DNA of 64,000 nt from Psettodes erumei (lineage: Eukaryota; Chordata; Actinopteri; Pleuronectiformes; Psettodidae), in NCBI GenBank assembly GCA_016785225.1, contig JAFBJZ010000888.1, forward strand, positions 4,840,501 to 4,904,500, given 5' to 3'. The translations under genes and the position numbers were made by a program. Shown here piece by piece: positions 36,779 through 49,792 of the stretch; position 1 is the stretch's first letter; each line of letters starts with the position of its first letter. Under the pieces are notes generated by a model, which saw nothing but the letters and a program-made list of their open reading frames with translations, had not been told where the DNA came from and did no database searches.

Positions 36779-39700
36779 TGTGAGTGTCTGCCTATTTATC
36801 TGTTCATTGCATATACGTTTGTCTTGGAATGGGCATTCACAGATAACAATTCACATGCAGATTGTTCACCTTCTGAGTAATTTTCATGTCTGTCTATCGG
36901 GGGTGGATGAAACGTGCAGCATGCAGCGTACCAGTGCCCACCCAGAATGAGCCAAGTGGAGTCGGTCACAGTTGCTGTTTCATCACCACCCACATTGTGG
37001 CAATGTCAAACCTTGAGGCCACTGCCAATCCTTCTAGTTCTGTTACTTATTAGGGAGTCAGCCAGCCAGGAATTGGTGAGGAAGAGAGGAAAGGAGAGGG
37101 AGGCCTGGGTCTTCACTTCAAAAAGAGCAAAGGACATAGTGACACAGAGCAAGGCGAGGAGGAAGAACCACAGAACAGCTGTTGTTCCTCTGCTCTGACA
37201 GTTGACACAATGCTTGCAGAAGATAAAAAAAAGATATCCTCTCGATCTGGCCTGTGACTCATAGCTCCTGCTAAGGTAATGATGCTGGGAGCAAAGTTTG
37301 TACAACACTGTGCAGCGAGAGCTACTTTTTCATCGAGGAGGAATTAGGAAATAAATATTTTTCAACAAGGATCCTGTGCGTTGGTGATGCACAGTCGATT
37401 TTTGGCACGCTACGCACATCATGAAGCAGTGGATTTAAGCAACTTAGTTTTGGAATTAATATAACTGCACAGTGGTATTTGAATTAAAAATATTACAGTT
37501 TTATATTGATATTGATATTTTAACTAAGGACAAATGAGGACATCCAGTGCATCTGGGTCACCTAATCTTCAGGGAATTTATAAAATGGCTTGATTAAAAT
37601 GGCTATTTTTTCAACAAGGCAAAACACCAGGGTTGGACACAAATTTAATCCCTTAACTACTGTGGGCACCATATTGTATCTTCTCTTCAGTACAAGCACT
37701 GCTTTTGCATTTGTTTCTTAGGGTATTTCACACTGTATCCATTAATCCGACAAAGATCGATCAAGTTCATAATAGCAAAATACACACTTATATAAGCATC
37801 AGGTCATGTGATAGAGTGGTGATGTTCTTAAAGTGAAAGTGAAGAAAATCCAAATTGAAGTTATGGCCACAGCTCCTCGAGCTTCCCTTTACATTGCTAA
37901 TGGTTTTTAATATACTTGGAACTGATTAATGCTGTGGTACTTTGTAGATCAGAATCTACTCAAACATTCAGTTAATATTTTGGGGGATTCTTCATGGCAG
38001 CCCTGGGGGGTGACCTGATAGAGAGAAGTAGGTAGGGATATCATCATCATGGGAAGTTGAGGGGACACCATAGGAGAGGACAAATAGAACACACAGGCAC
38101 TGGCCTGTTTCTCATACTTCACATGACAGTGAACGATTAATCATAGTGAACAAAGTGTTGAAAATTGTCCAGCTGTTGTGTCCCACCAAGTCTGTTTGCT
38201 GTAATTACGCTGTATCTCTCAAACTTTCTTTTAGTTTCCATATTTGTGAAAATTTATTCTTTTTAACTCCATACCGGGCAGTCACTAATTGCCGGTAATC
38301 AGGTGAGCTCTGCACAGACAGTAATCTGGCCACTGAGCCCTTGATGAAGACTTTCTCTCAATGTGATTATGTAAACAGGCTGGAAAGGCTGCTAGGGCTA
38401 ATCAGGATTACAATTTGTCTGTGTAATTACACACTATCTACAGGGAATGTGGGCATTATCCCACTGCCCCTCAGGTTCTTGATCTCCACAACCAAAGAAG
38501 AGGCATGGAAATGCGAGAAAACAGTGGACATTCTCCCAAAAAATTACTTGGGTCCAACTAGAACTGTAGAGAACAATACAAGATTTTACAGGTACACAGT
38601 AACAGTTTACTCCCTGGATTCCCGATGCCTCTTGTTGTGTTGACATCTCACTGGAAAGACCTAGTGGTGCACCACAGTACTACTCAGCTCACCCACTGGC
38701 CTCACGCCCATGGCTTCGGGCCTGGGCCAGGCTCTCAGATGGTGCTGACAGATTCCTGCAAAGGTTGTATATAGTTTGCTGTTTCTGATGAAGTCAGTTC
38801 TTCTCAGGTATCAGTTTTAATATAAGCATTACTCTTGGGGCAGAGAGATTGGCAATATCTTGTCTTCAGGAAGAAAAATAGCTCACCGTTTGTTGAGATT
38901 AAATGTAATGGGTTGAGGAGAAGCAGCTCCCAGAGTCAAAGCTACAGATTCGAGGTGGACTGTCTGCACCTCAGGTGCCATTTTCAGAGGGGATTAAATT
39001 CTAACTGTCTGGAGGCATACTTGCTGATAAAAATGTATGCATTTATTTGGCCCTGTTCTTGCTAAGGTGAAACTTGAAAAAACTTGACAAGTGCGAAATT
39101 TGTGAGAAACAAGTGGGATACACATTGTAGTTGGGATATTTTGGGTTTACTAGTAGTTATTAAATGGGAAAGAAAACTGAATTCCGATTTTTCAATTTTT
39201 TTTTCTTAACATAAACTATATTTCTAGTAGTATTCGCATCATAACATGGACTCATGCAAACCCACATACCCGCTTGAAACTTCCTCTGCAGTGCCCACCG
39301 CTGTTCTTGTTTGTGTCTGGGGCTGTCGACTGGATTTTTGATATGTGACAGGGGAGCAGGCAGGGTTGAAGTATGGTGAAGGAAACAAAGCGGGGTGATT
39401 TGAAGGTAATTGAGGAGGAAGTCTGCTTAGTGGAGGTTGCTGTGATTCCACAGCATATTTAAACAGCAATTAAAATGATAGGTGGGGAGAGCTTAACAGA
39501 TGTCTGTTTAGACTCTCAACTCCGCTACTTTGTGATCAGTGTTGAGGGGGCAGCTTTGGGGATTGTATATTCCATTTAGCTAGAAAATACAGTCTCGACT
39601 GCCAGTGAGAGGCTCTCAGATCTAAGGAAATTATTGATTTTTTCATAATTTGCTGTTAATTTACCAATTAACCATTTTCTAGATTTCTCTGTAATGTATA

Positions 39701-40189
39701 AAGCAGTAAAAATGTGATTTCCCATGCAGGTTTACAGTATTTATTTCAGGCGAAAAAAAAATCATTGATTGACCAATCATCTGATTTTATAGTTCCATGC
39801 TGCATACATTGGTATTTTGTGCTGGCCTGTGGAGCTGTAGTTATTAAAGCACCTATTCACTCATTTTTGTCCCTTCTCAGTTTAAATTAGGTCTAATTTG
39901 GATCACAACAGCACCAGCAAGGACATATTATGTCACCGATACAAGGACAATGACCCTCAGCCAGGCAAATGTCATCAAACTGCAGTGCTGGCAGTTTCAG
40001 ACCTGTACTTCCAGTCTAACTTGGCATCTAAAAGCAATGCCAGGGGCAGCAGCTTACGACTTTCATAGAAAAAGTCAAGGAAAATTATTATGTCCAAGGC
40101 CTATCTCTATTTTCTCTGATGGTGAACTCAGTATCTTTGGGGTTTGGAATGTTGGTTGCATTAAACAGTATATTGGGCTGTGGGAATAA

Positions 40190-40262
40190 ATGACAGGCAC
40201 AATTTTTTTCACAATTTTCTGGCATTTTATCGACAAAATGATTAAATGATTTATCAATGTAA
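40190..40262. repeat. Possible remnant of a dispersed fish repeat
   Basis: TTTTCTGGCATTTTATCGAC followed by AAAATGATTAAATGATT resembles a widespread teleost repeat arm in which a similar phrase precedes ATTAATCGATTAATCG. It is short and degenerate, so the assignment is from memory of the pattern only. Confidence 0.3.
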
Positions 40263-43200
40263 GTATGTATTTCTATTTGAGTATTTCATATCTGTGGTGC
40301 AACAGGTGGTAAAAGGGAAACCCCAGAAACATGAGGGTATGCAAAGAAAACACAAGATTTCAGAAGACATCAGCTTTAACGCTCATCGCCTGGTGGTGTG
40401 TTACAATGGCAGCAGCTATTACTTTTCTTTCCCAGAGGGGTCACAGGTCAGCATGTTTAGAGTTAATTATTTCCTGACAGTCTCCAGCCTGCTAAATGTC
40501 AATGAGGCAGTTTGTGATTTTGTGATTGATTTGCATGAAGTGATTATGATTTGCTTCAAAAAACACATCCTCACTGTGTAAATAGGCTGTAAACTGGAGG
40601 AAGATGCCTCCTTGGAAAGTAAAAAAACAGACAAGTAGAGTTTAAGCCTCTATGTTTGTTTTCAGATAAAAACAAAAAAAGACAGATTCTTGCTCTGCAC
40701 TCTGTCCTTTTCTATTGTGGAGGGAAAGTGAAGTGTTGATGTCATTGTTTGTTTGGAAGATTGGAGGCTAAAGGGACAGGCGTCCTATTAGATGTGTTGT
40801 TGGCTCACAGCTTGTGTTGTACAGCAGCTCTCACAGTGGTGGCCTGGCATCAGGTGCAATATGGCTCAGTAGCACTTTGAGGAGGTATTGGTATCTAGCC
40901 ATAAAATACTGTATCTGCTGGGAAGTAGCTAAAGCACCAGCAGCATGCAGACGAAACAGTTATTATACTTGGCCACACGGACACACAATCACTGTTATTT
41001 CCTTGTGCAATCGTGTGTGTTCGGGGTGTGCATTTGTGCACGTGCCCAATGTGTTTCAGTGTGGCAGTGTATTTGATTTTTGTATTTTTCACCTCAGTAG
41101 CTGGCAATTTAAAAGCACCAAATGGAATATTTCAGAGCCCTTTTCCAAATTGCAATGACACACTCATGAGGTAATAGTCATTCTCTCGAAAGCTTCTTTT
41201 CTGTTTCTGCTGTATGGAGCCCATTTCCCTTTCATCAACCATGCAGACAAGCATAGTGAGGGGCTGCGATTACGCACATTTTATCAGTATGAATTGTGAA
41301 GGTGCAGCACAGCCATGCAGATAAAATCCTTCTCTTTGGGGACATCAATTTAAGATTTCTGTCTACTAAGGTCTGAGCACTCATCATTGTTGTATCCTTG
41401 CATGTTCTTATGAAAAAATATTTTCACTTCCCTCTACATTTTATGTATGTGGCTCAGAGTACAGCTTGTAATAGATCAGAGAGAAAAGTACTTGGATTTC
41501 TAAAAACAAAATAACCTCTAAATATAATTCCTATATGCAGCATCATCTCTGATTTGATATGACCCTAAAAATTCATGATCTGAAGCTCTGACAGCAGACA
41601 AGAAATAGGGTTTTTCCCATTTCCTCTGATCAGTGGAAAATATAATTTTTAAGCTGTAATTTTTTTCCTTTCCTTTATTTTTACTATTGTGTGAACATTT
41701 CACTTTTGCTTAGATCGCAGAGCTGCACTCATTTATCTCCTAAAAACCAGACTTTAGAAAATCAATACAACACCCAGGATGTGTGTGTGTAACACTGCTG
41801 TTTCTCTTTGTGGGTTTTTTTTTTAGGGTTGTGGATATAAAAGTGAGACAGAAACTTTGCGGCAAATGAATACTACCATGATGTTAGTTGACCTTTGTTT
41901 TGCTTGGTAAGGGTTCTATCTTTCCAGTTCGTGCACCATAACCAGGCCTCGCTGATGGATAGCTCTGTATTGGCTGACTCACCTTTTGAGGTCAGGTGCA
42001 AATCAATGCAGTTTTTTGCAAGGAGTGGTGCTGTTGCCTCCCTCTCAGTTTGTGATGGGCCATCATCATGAACAATGATGAAATGCCATCCGAGGAAAGA
42101 GGTGTCCTTGACTAAGCATATACTACAGTCAGTCATGAGGAAATGGAGGATCGAGCAGAGAAAGGCAGAAAATATGAGTTGCGCATAGATCAGTAGGCTT
42201 GTGGATATTGGGCTTAGGATTTGTTTGAAGAAAGATACTGTGATGTACTGTCAAGGATGAAGGCAAAACTCTCTTCACGCATAGATCGACTGGTGGTTTG
42301 AGTGTGGCTCAAAGCAAGGCTCAAGTTGATATTTTTGCAGTGCAAGAGTATTTGGATTTAAGTCATACAGTTCATTTTTGCAATTTTGTGATAGGTGACA
42401 CACAGACCCTTGCTTTCTAATATAGTCACTCTTGATTACACAGAGGTAGAAGTATTAAATGGTTCTATTTGGTCCCCTTTCTTATGTCATTTTTTTCATA
42501 AAGTGTTTACATATTATGCATATCTAAGTTAGCTTTCAAGACATTTGGGGACTCTGAGTCTCAGCTCAAATCTCTACTCGACATGCAGACTGCCATATAA
42601 GTCAGGGACAATAGACAGTTGATAAAAGACAAATACAGCACAACAGGCCGCAGATAAATTCAATACACTTTAAGCACAATGTAGCAAATGGAACACAATA
42701 AATTTGCCAAACTGAGTGCTGCAGTCTTTCATCAGAATTCAACACTGCCACGGGAAGAAAAGACTTTGTCTCGCAGTTAATTCTGCCCTGCAGGTTCCTG
42801 AAGCAACTAGGGAGCAGGTCACACTGTGAATGTTTATTTTCCAGGTCTGCACAATAATGAGTCTTTTCAAAGAAGTCAATTTGGACGGGCAGTTTCTCAC
42901 ACCAATCAACCATTACATCATCATTTATTACCTGATGGTCTGTTTATCACTCATAATAATCTGAATGACACTAAATAACTCCCGTGCCCCTCTCCCTGCT
43001 GCACATAATAATTTTTCTTTGTTGCCCAACTACAAATCTGCATTATTTACCCCTTCATGCATCAGTCTATGTTCTCGTCCACTTTGTCTCCCTTTTTTTC
43101 AAGAACTTGAACCAAAGTAACCAAAAACCTTCAATAACCAATTTAGCCTGCAACGAATTTGTTTCAGCCTTGAAAATAATAGGATGCCCCCTATGATGAA

Positions 43201-44107
43201 TAATGTATTTTGTTTACAAAATCAATCATATTTTCCATCCACACGGGTGTAGCACTTTGGTTCATTAACTCGATCATTCTGCCCAATGTCTCTGTATTCA
43301 CTGGGAAGGGATCGGAGCATCACAATCAGTAGTCATGTTTTCTGTTTGCATAAGTGAGAGACACTACAAGGCTAACAGCACATATAAATATGCATGTTCT
43401 CACACACAGATACAAGTCAGATTGACAATGACACAAATACCTTCAGATAACTCATCAGGGTGGAAGACAACTGCCATTTTCCTGTCTGTATCAACCACCA
43501 ATCAGTTATGAGCATCACAGTTGTGAGAACTGTGAAACTGCGGTGTGTTTGTGCATATCCAAAAAGGCCAGGGGTAAATGTAACTATTTGAGAAACAGCA
43601 GGGACCACTCTTGAGGTGTCTGTCAGCCAGCCCGGCTGCCTGCTGTGGCCCCTGTTTCTTTCAGACTTGTGCGCTATGATACTGATTCATAGTTCTGAAC
43701 CATATTTTCCCCACTGCGCAATCCCAGCATGTTGTTAATTTGGTTTCTCATCACAATTTATGGTTGGTGTTGCAGCGTGGCGCTAACATGAGGTCGGTGA
43801 AAACCCCGGGGAGTGCGTTTTACAAGTGAAGTGATGATGGAGGTCGGAGCAGGCAACTCAGTGGTGACAGTGGAATTTAAAGACATACTGTAGGTCTAAG
43901 TGGTAAATGGATTTAATGCACGTCCTCTCTCCTGTGCAAGGAAGCACATGTCGTCACGTGTTTTCCTTTGAAGTGACAAGATGAATGTTTACAATGTTCT
44001 TTTTATAGATACCACTTTTATGTAGATGACAGTGTTTAACATATTACAAGCTTGTATGAATCAGAGCATTGAAAACGGGGATTCTATTTCATAATGGATG
44101 GCTTATA

Positions 44108-44425
44108 GGGGAAAAAAGAACAGAATGAGGGGAACAGTGGGGGGAGGCAGGGATTGTTGGGAAAAAGAGAGGTAGAGTTGCAGAGCAGGAAGAGAGAGAG
44201 AAGTGATGTAGAAAGATTCTGGGAACAATTGTCTGAAAAGCCAGTGAATGAAGGAGGTGAGTGAGATGAAGAGAGGGTGAGAATGGGAAACGCTGAGGGG
44301 GATACAAAGAGGGGGAAAAACGCAGATGGCATGAGAGAGTTGCAGGGATAACGAAGGATGAAAGGAATGCATAGATCTGAGGAGGAGAAAAAGAGAGGGA
44401 GGCAGACAGAGGGAAATAGATATCT
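44108..44425. repeat. Purine-rich tract
   Basis: About 320 bases dominated by G and A on the + strand (GGGGAAAAA, AGAGAGAGAG, GAGGGAGG words). Three overlapping antisense open frames rich in Ser, Pro and Leu result from it. Confidence 0.75.
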
Positions 44426-45397
44426 TTGCAATAAGCATCTGTTATGTCATCCCCAGGACATCAGAACAATTGGCCACACAAACACTGCTAACCATTTCAC
44501 ACAAACAGCATTACTCTGAATAGTTCGCAACATTACTCATCTAATGCTCAACAAAACACTGGAATATTTCTTGGACTAATGGAGCTCTGTGGGTGCTGCT
44601 CTCGCTGTATCTACTCTATAAACTCTGGGTGATACAAGAAAAGCTCAACGAAAAGCAGTAATACTTTACTTTTGTCACAGGAGATTGTGTGGGTTTAATT
44701 GAGCCCAACAGAAGGTTTATAGGCTTTTTCCTTTGCTCAGTTTATATCCTCAACCAAGATTGCTTCAGGTTTATGTTATCCTACAATGGTTAGCTGCAGT
44801 TACGCAGTTACAAAATTGTGTGGTAACCTTACCACAACAGAAATCTAATTTACTTCACTTGCAGTCACGGTAATGTAGCAGTGATTAAATCTGCATGTGG
44901 TTTTTACTTTGATTTTTTAATAGTCTCATTTAAAAAACTTCTAAAGCAACTTTAGCTGTTTCAGTAAAGTTAGGAGACTCACAAAATCTCCAGTACTGGT
45001 CAAGTTCTGAAACACCGGATGCTGCATTTCCCATAGCACAACTTAGTAAAATCTTTCATTAGATCCTCCCTGACATCTGGGTCTTTCAACCCCTGCATCT
45101 CCAGTCTGTATACTTTCTGTTCAAATTTTTAAGTCTCAAGCCCAGGCTGAGGTAGCCCAGGTAATGTCACCTGAATTACTTTTCCAAATTTTCTACTAAC
45201 CAGAGAAGACACTGCATAACTTATTATACAACTTGTTTTTATTAGTAGTAGTGGTGTTTGCGAAAAGTAAAGGAAAAATGATCGAATGCCCCTTTAAACA
45301 AACAAATCTTAGATGTTTGCATGTTCATTTAAAAAATCCTGCATCCTAGACTAAGATCCATATCGTAGATGTTGACAGAATATTTTTATGTTTTAGT

Positions 45398-45895
45398 TAG
45401 GGGTGGGCGGATCGATCTAAATATCAATAGTATCGATACCAAGGTGAGTATTGGTATCGGATCGATACTTGTGTGATGTCATCCAGTGCCGCTTCTCTGC
45501 GCAAACAGCACAACCCTCTCTCTCTCTGCTGCTCAGTGCTCACTCAGGCACACTTAGCCCCTACCCCACATTTTTATTTTGTTACATTGCTGCTTTTTTG
45601 TTATTTTGCAGTATTTTGCACTAGTGACTTTTTTCTGAAACAAAGAATTATTTTATTATTTTTATACCGTTACATTTGTTCTATTGTTGTAGTTAGCAAA
45701 TAAAAAAGCATTTTTACTGCCTAAAATCTTTGTGCTGTGATTTACTATAATCATAATCAACTAACTCAAGGCAAAATCACAAAATTATTCAATGATCATG
45801 ACATTTCAAGTAAAAAGTATCGGTATCGGCGATACTAGCCCTGTATTTACTTGGTATTGGATCAATACCAAAATTCCCAGTATAGCCCACCCCTA
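45398..45895. mobile_element. hAT-type MITE (non-autonomous DNA transposon)
   Basis: A 498-bp element with inverted ends TAGGGGTGGGC and GCCCACCCCTA. It is flanked by 8-bp direct repeats GTTTTAGT (45390-45397) and GTCTTAGT (45896-45903), one mismatch. The sub-terminal regions carry repeated, partly palindromic ATCGATAC/GTATCG words (for example AGTATCGATACC left and GGTATCGGCGATAC right). Terminal sequence and 8-bp duplication fit the hAT superfamily. There is no transposase frame; the 76-codon frame inside has no known domain. Confidence 0.85.
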
Positions 45896-45903
45896 GTCTT
45901 AGT

Positions 45904-48718
45904 TGCTCCCATTGTTACTTGGTACAACTGCATTGTATGGCCAGGTAAAATTTAAGTTTCACAAACTGTTTTCATTATTATGTTAATAAAAAATGGAAAA
46001 GGTGACTCCAGGGTGAATGATTGTTGGAAGCCAAACATCGGTATTCAAATAGTGTAACGTTATGCATTTCTGCCCTATTGATTATCTAATGCTACTGCTT
46101 TGACTCAAGTAAATTAAGTCTAAACTGTAACTACAACAGTGCAGCTGTAGGTGGGCTCACCTTCAGTAATGGACAATCTGTCCTCCCAATTCTTATTCAA
46201 GGCTGTTTTAAATGGTCATTGTGGTTCTGCACCGATCTGCTCTCATGTACATTTACATAGCTCTTACTTTGTCTTTTGAAGTGTCACACATTCATCCAGT
46301 CTAATTATTGCTTTTAGTTGGAAATGCAAATTGTAGCAAAAAAGAACATATAGTATGTTGGTGGCAACTTTGCGAAAATAGAAAATAGAAGCAAAATGCT
46401 TGATGTACAGACCACCAAACAAGAATAAATATGAGTACAGTTTTTGGTCAATTGCAATTCTTCATCTGTCATCAAAAATTCACTCTCACCACTGTGTGTC
46501 ATCCTTGAAGAGGGCTGGTAATTGTGATACTCACAGAGCACTTGAAAGCAGCGATAATGTACCATGTCACAGGTTGGATTGTGTGACCCTGCATCAATGC
46601 TGCAAATTTACCATGATTACCCTGTTTGCTCAATGGTGGTGGAAATAATTGCAACTTAGACATGCGCCAAACCCTGGCGGAAATCCCCCCCCATCACTGC
46701 ATTCAGAGCAGCAGCTCATCACCAGATACAACATCATAAACCTGCATGGGCATACTGTATCTATAACCATATCTATAAGAAGGTCAGACCACTTGATCAC
46801 TGGATGCAGGAGGAGTTAACAGTTCCAGGGGGAGCATGTCACTTATCTGACAAAAGGGAGAGATATACTGTAATGTCAGGGTCTCAGGGTCAGGACCCTT
46901 GTGAGTATAATATCCTGAAGGTGCTGGAAGATGTAAAGATTGTGGGGAAAATGTTCAAGTGGATAATCGTATTTGTGAGTTTTTTGTGAAATATAAGCAG
47001 CTGCTGGGCTTTGTCCAAATAAATAATGAAATCAAAATCATGACAAGAGGAAAATTGTCAGTTTGAATCACATTTTAATACTGTGACTATTTGCTCACAT
47101 CAGTTTATAAAAATGTGTACATATAATTGGGATCAAATGACTATTGTCCGTCCAGTTAGAGGCCATTTGAGTTGCATAGCTGCCAAGCTATGAATGTATG
47201 TGCATGACCAGCACATGCAAAACATCCTTTACCGACTGAGTGTGAAAACTTAATTACACTAGGAGTAAATTGTGAGGGGTAAACCATGCATCTTAATTAA
47301 ATTTGCTTTTCATTAGACAACATTCAAGATAGCCTTAAATAAAACTTCACTCTCTTTGGTGCACTGTGACAGTGTGCAGAGGAACTTGTTCATACATTGT
47401 ATTAGTGTGGCAGTATACTGAAAGTGGAAGGAAAGGTATGATGGTGTGAGAAAAGTTATGCAGTGCTTATTTATCGTAACACTGCTATACTTAGCGTCTC
47501 AATCAAATTATTGCTGTGAAAATGATGTTGTAATGCTGAAATACACTGTCCCACTGTGTTTTGTTCTGCACTAGACTTAGTCATCGCACAACCTTCTCAA
47601 ATTATACAGTTTTTTGAAGCTTATGTCTCCTGATTCTATATGCGCAAAGTATTTTAGGAATTTGTGATACTTTCCTCACATCACTGTAACTGCTGTTGAC
47701 ACAGACCTGGTCCAGACTTACTATGTCTCCAATGTGTTCCACATAAAAGGTTGTTCAACAGGACTTATATTCCCTTTAAAAATAGACTTATATTTTGACC
47801 ATGTTTGTGCCTCTGTAACATTTGCTCAGTATATTTTATGCTCAATCTGGTTGTAAAACTTAGAGTTACCTTTCAAGGGAGACCAGGGTTGACTGTAATC
47901 ACAAGGGCTGTAGGTTGAACAGGATCCTTTATATTTTTGGGTACATTATTTCAGTCTTGTGCACAAAAATAGGGGTGTCTGGTAACAGGTTAACCTAATG
48001 TGTCAAGGGTATTGATTTTCAGCAAGTCAGTATACCAAGGTGCAAAGATATATCTCCTGTGGGTTGTGAAACAGAATGTTAAGAGCTTGTGGCATCAAAT
48101 TGGCAGGCTTTGTTTGTTGCTTGCCTCTGGGGCTTCCTGACCCTCTGGAAAGAATTGGGCAGTAATGATGCATCACAAGTGCTTTGTTCAGGGTAATGCT
48201 GAAAAACATCACTGGAGTCCTCAATTATACATTTCTCTTTTATATTATAGTAGTGGATGATGCAGCCTATGTATTTTTTGTCATTTTAAGGGGAACTGAA
48301 AATGTAAATGGAAAAATAATACCTGTCTCTTATTCAGCTCGGTGCCAGATTTCACTCACAGCTTATGCCAACTGGGAACAACATGGATTTTTCCAAACAA
48401 TTTGTTCACAGCTGAAGAAATATTGCACCTGAACTTTACACGGTGCATGCAGTTGTTACAATAAAAGTGCTACTTGGAAGAGCATCTGTACAAGGCCCAT
48501 TTAAATAGTTTAAAAATCATTCAGGTTATTTATCGGTGCTGAGATGCTTGCAGCAGGCAAAATGAATCACATTATCTGTAAGGAGCTCTTGAATTTGTTC
48601 CCTTTCTTCCACATGCTGAAGAGCATTTTACTTTTTTGCCTCTCCCCAAGTAAGAGAGTTATTCACACTTACTGTATGCATTTGATAACAACTGCTTGTT
48701 TGTTTCCTTTTGTTCCAG
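45904..48718. other. Intron 1, distal part
   Basis: No repeats with termini and no exon before the exon 2 acceptor. The frame that runs into exon 2 from 48544 is open by chance upstream of the acceptor, so its extra N-terminal residues are not part of the protein. Confidence 0.45.
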
Positions 48719-48941
48719 GTTTTATCCATACTTGCGGAGGCACTTTAAAAGGGAGGAACGGGACAATAGAAAGCCCTGGGTTTCCATATGGATATCCAAA
48801 TGGAGCGAACTGTACCTGGGTGATTGTTGCTGAGGAGGGGAACAGGATTCATATAGTTTTTCAATCTTTTGCTGTGGAAGAGGAATATGACTTTTTATCT
48901 TTGTACGATGGACATCCACACCCAGCTAACTTCAGGACGAG
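48719..48941 (+). CDS. csmd3: csmd3 exon 2: first half of CUB domain 1
   Basis: Second coding exon, residues 60-134 of the predicted protein. The reading frame opens F-I-H-T-C-G-G-T-L-K-G and continues N-G-T-I-E-S-P-G-F-P-Y-G-Y-P-N-G-A-N-C-T-W, the hallmark start of a CUB domain. C65 and C91 are the expected first disulfide pair, YDFLSLYDG is the usual beta-strand and calcium-site block, and N73-G-T and N90-C-T are N-glycosylation sequons. The sequence is very close to the first CUB domain of vertebrate CSMD3 and less so to CSMD1. The acceptor is a pyrimidine-rich run ending TTGTTCCAG at 48718; the donor is ACGAG|GTAAGAG at 48942, phase 2, splitting an Arg codon. The rest of the CUB domain (L-T-G-F onward) must lie in exon 3, which is not in this window. 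Extracellular CUB repeats mediate protein binding; the ligand is not deducible here. Confidence 0.95.
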
Positions 48942-49657
48942 GTAAGAGAGCAGCCCCAAAGCCATGCACCTTGAAGGCTATGTTTGAAAGCTGGCAGGCA
49001 AGGTTGGAAATATGTGAGGGAGGGAAGCCTTCAATGATCACTTCTGACAGGAAGTTCACCTTTAATGTACACATGAAAAAGACTGCTTATTTTTGTCAGG
49101 GTTAGGTGTCTGGGCAAGTCAGCAGTAGTGTGTGTGAGTGTAGAGCATCTTCCCCTTTCTGACATGGTGTGTAGGATTACACTGCATGCACAAAACTGCA
49201 AAAGGATCTCACTGGGATTTAATATAGGAAGGCTAAGGGACCAACATAAAAAAGGCAAAAAACAATACTGACTTTAAATGTATTTATTTCTAGTTCTGTC
49301 TACAAAGTGCATGCACAGTGTTAGTAGTCAGAGAAATAAAACAAAAACAACTTCTTTCATGAAGCAGATTTTAAATAGCCATGTGTTCAGATTCCAGAGC
49401 AGAGAATCACATTAATCTGAAAGCTAAACTGAATACCTAGCATTCTTTGTCTGAATGAGCATGCTGTGTGGCTTCAGCAATGTGCAGGTCAGCTCAGTAA
49501 TCACCATCCTTTATTCAAATGCTTCACTGTAGAAGACAGAGATATGGAAAAATGTCAGACACAACACATCTTGTTTACTTTAGTCACTCAACAGCCAAAC
49601 AACTTGTTTCCTCAGGGTGCTTTCTACATTCGTACAAAAGCTTGAAATTCAAGTGTT
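48942..49657. other. Intron 2, proximal part, nothing recognised
   Basis: AT-rich, no repeats with termini and no exon. Confidence 0.4.
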
Positions 49658-49792
49658 GTGGTACAATTTTCCTGTTTCTTTTTATTTTTTTGGGTAAAAC
49701 AATAACTCTCCCTGGCCTTAGTGTTGTGTCTGTGAGGCAAGGGAGAGTTGTTGTTTTATCCAAAAAAGAGTTATTTGGCTCAAATTGTACTA
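49658..49792. repeat. Foldback hairpin element (long inverted repeat)
   Basis: Left arm 49690-49718 (TTGGGTAAAACAATAACTCT, then CCCTGGCCT) is the reverse complement of the right arm 49735-49763 with about three mismatches in 29, around a 16-base loop. The match fades but resumes at the outer ends, where GGTACAATTT (49660) faces AAATTGTACT (49782). As a result, frames on opposite strands encode similar peptides (T-I-T-L-P-G-L-S and T-T-T-L-P-C-L-T). It looks like a small MITE of foldback type; no target duplication was identified. Confidence 0.75.

Larger units (their letters stand above)
36777..45389. other. Intron 1, middle part
   Basis: No host exon. Open frames of up to 115 codons lack known domains. 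Notable are the purine-rich strand at 44108-44425 and two blocks (40310-40570 and 41170-41340) of non-repetitive, TAAT- and TTTGCAT-like-site-containing sequence that might be conserved non-coding elements. Confidence 0.4.
35487..48718 (+). other. csmd3: csmd3 intron 1 (13.2 kb, phase 1)
   Basis: Bounded by GTACGAG at the donor and a pyrimidine tract ending TTCCAG at the acceptor; TTGATAAC about 30 bases before the acceptor could be the branch site. It contains a compound microsatellite close to the donor, a (GT)n tract at 36739, a degraded dispersed repeat near 40.2 kb, a hAT-type MITE at 45.4-45.9 kb and a long purine-rich strand at 44.1-44.4 kb. I found no other host exon inside. First introns of CSMD genes are very long in mammals, so 13 kb is compact, as expected for a fish. 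Confidence 0.85.

Noticed and set aside
48544..48718. Upstream extension of the exon 2 frame
   Set aside because: A clear acceptor (TTCCAG at 48718) and the exact join to exon 1 show that these 58 codons are intronic.
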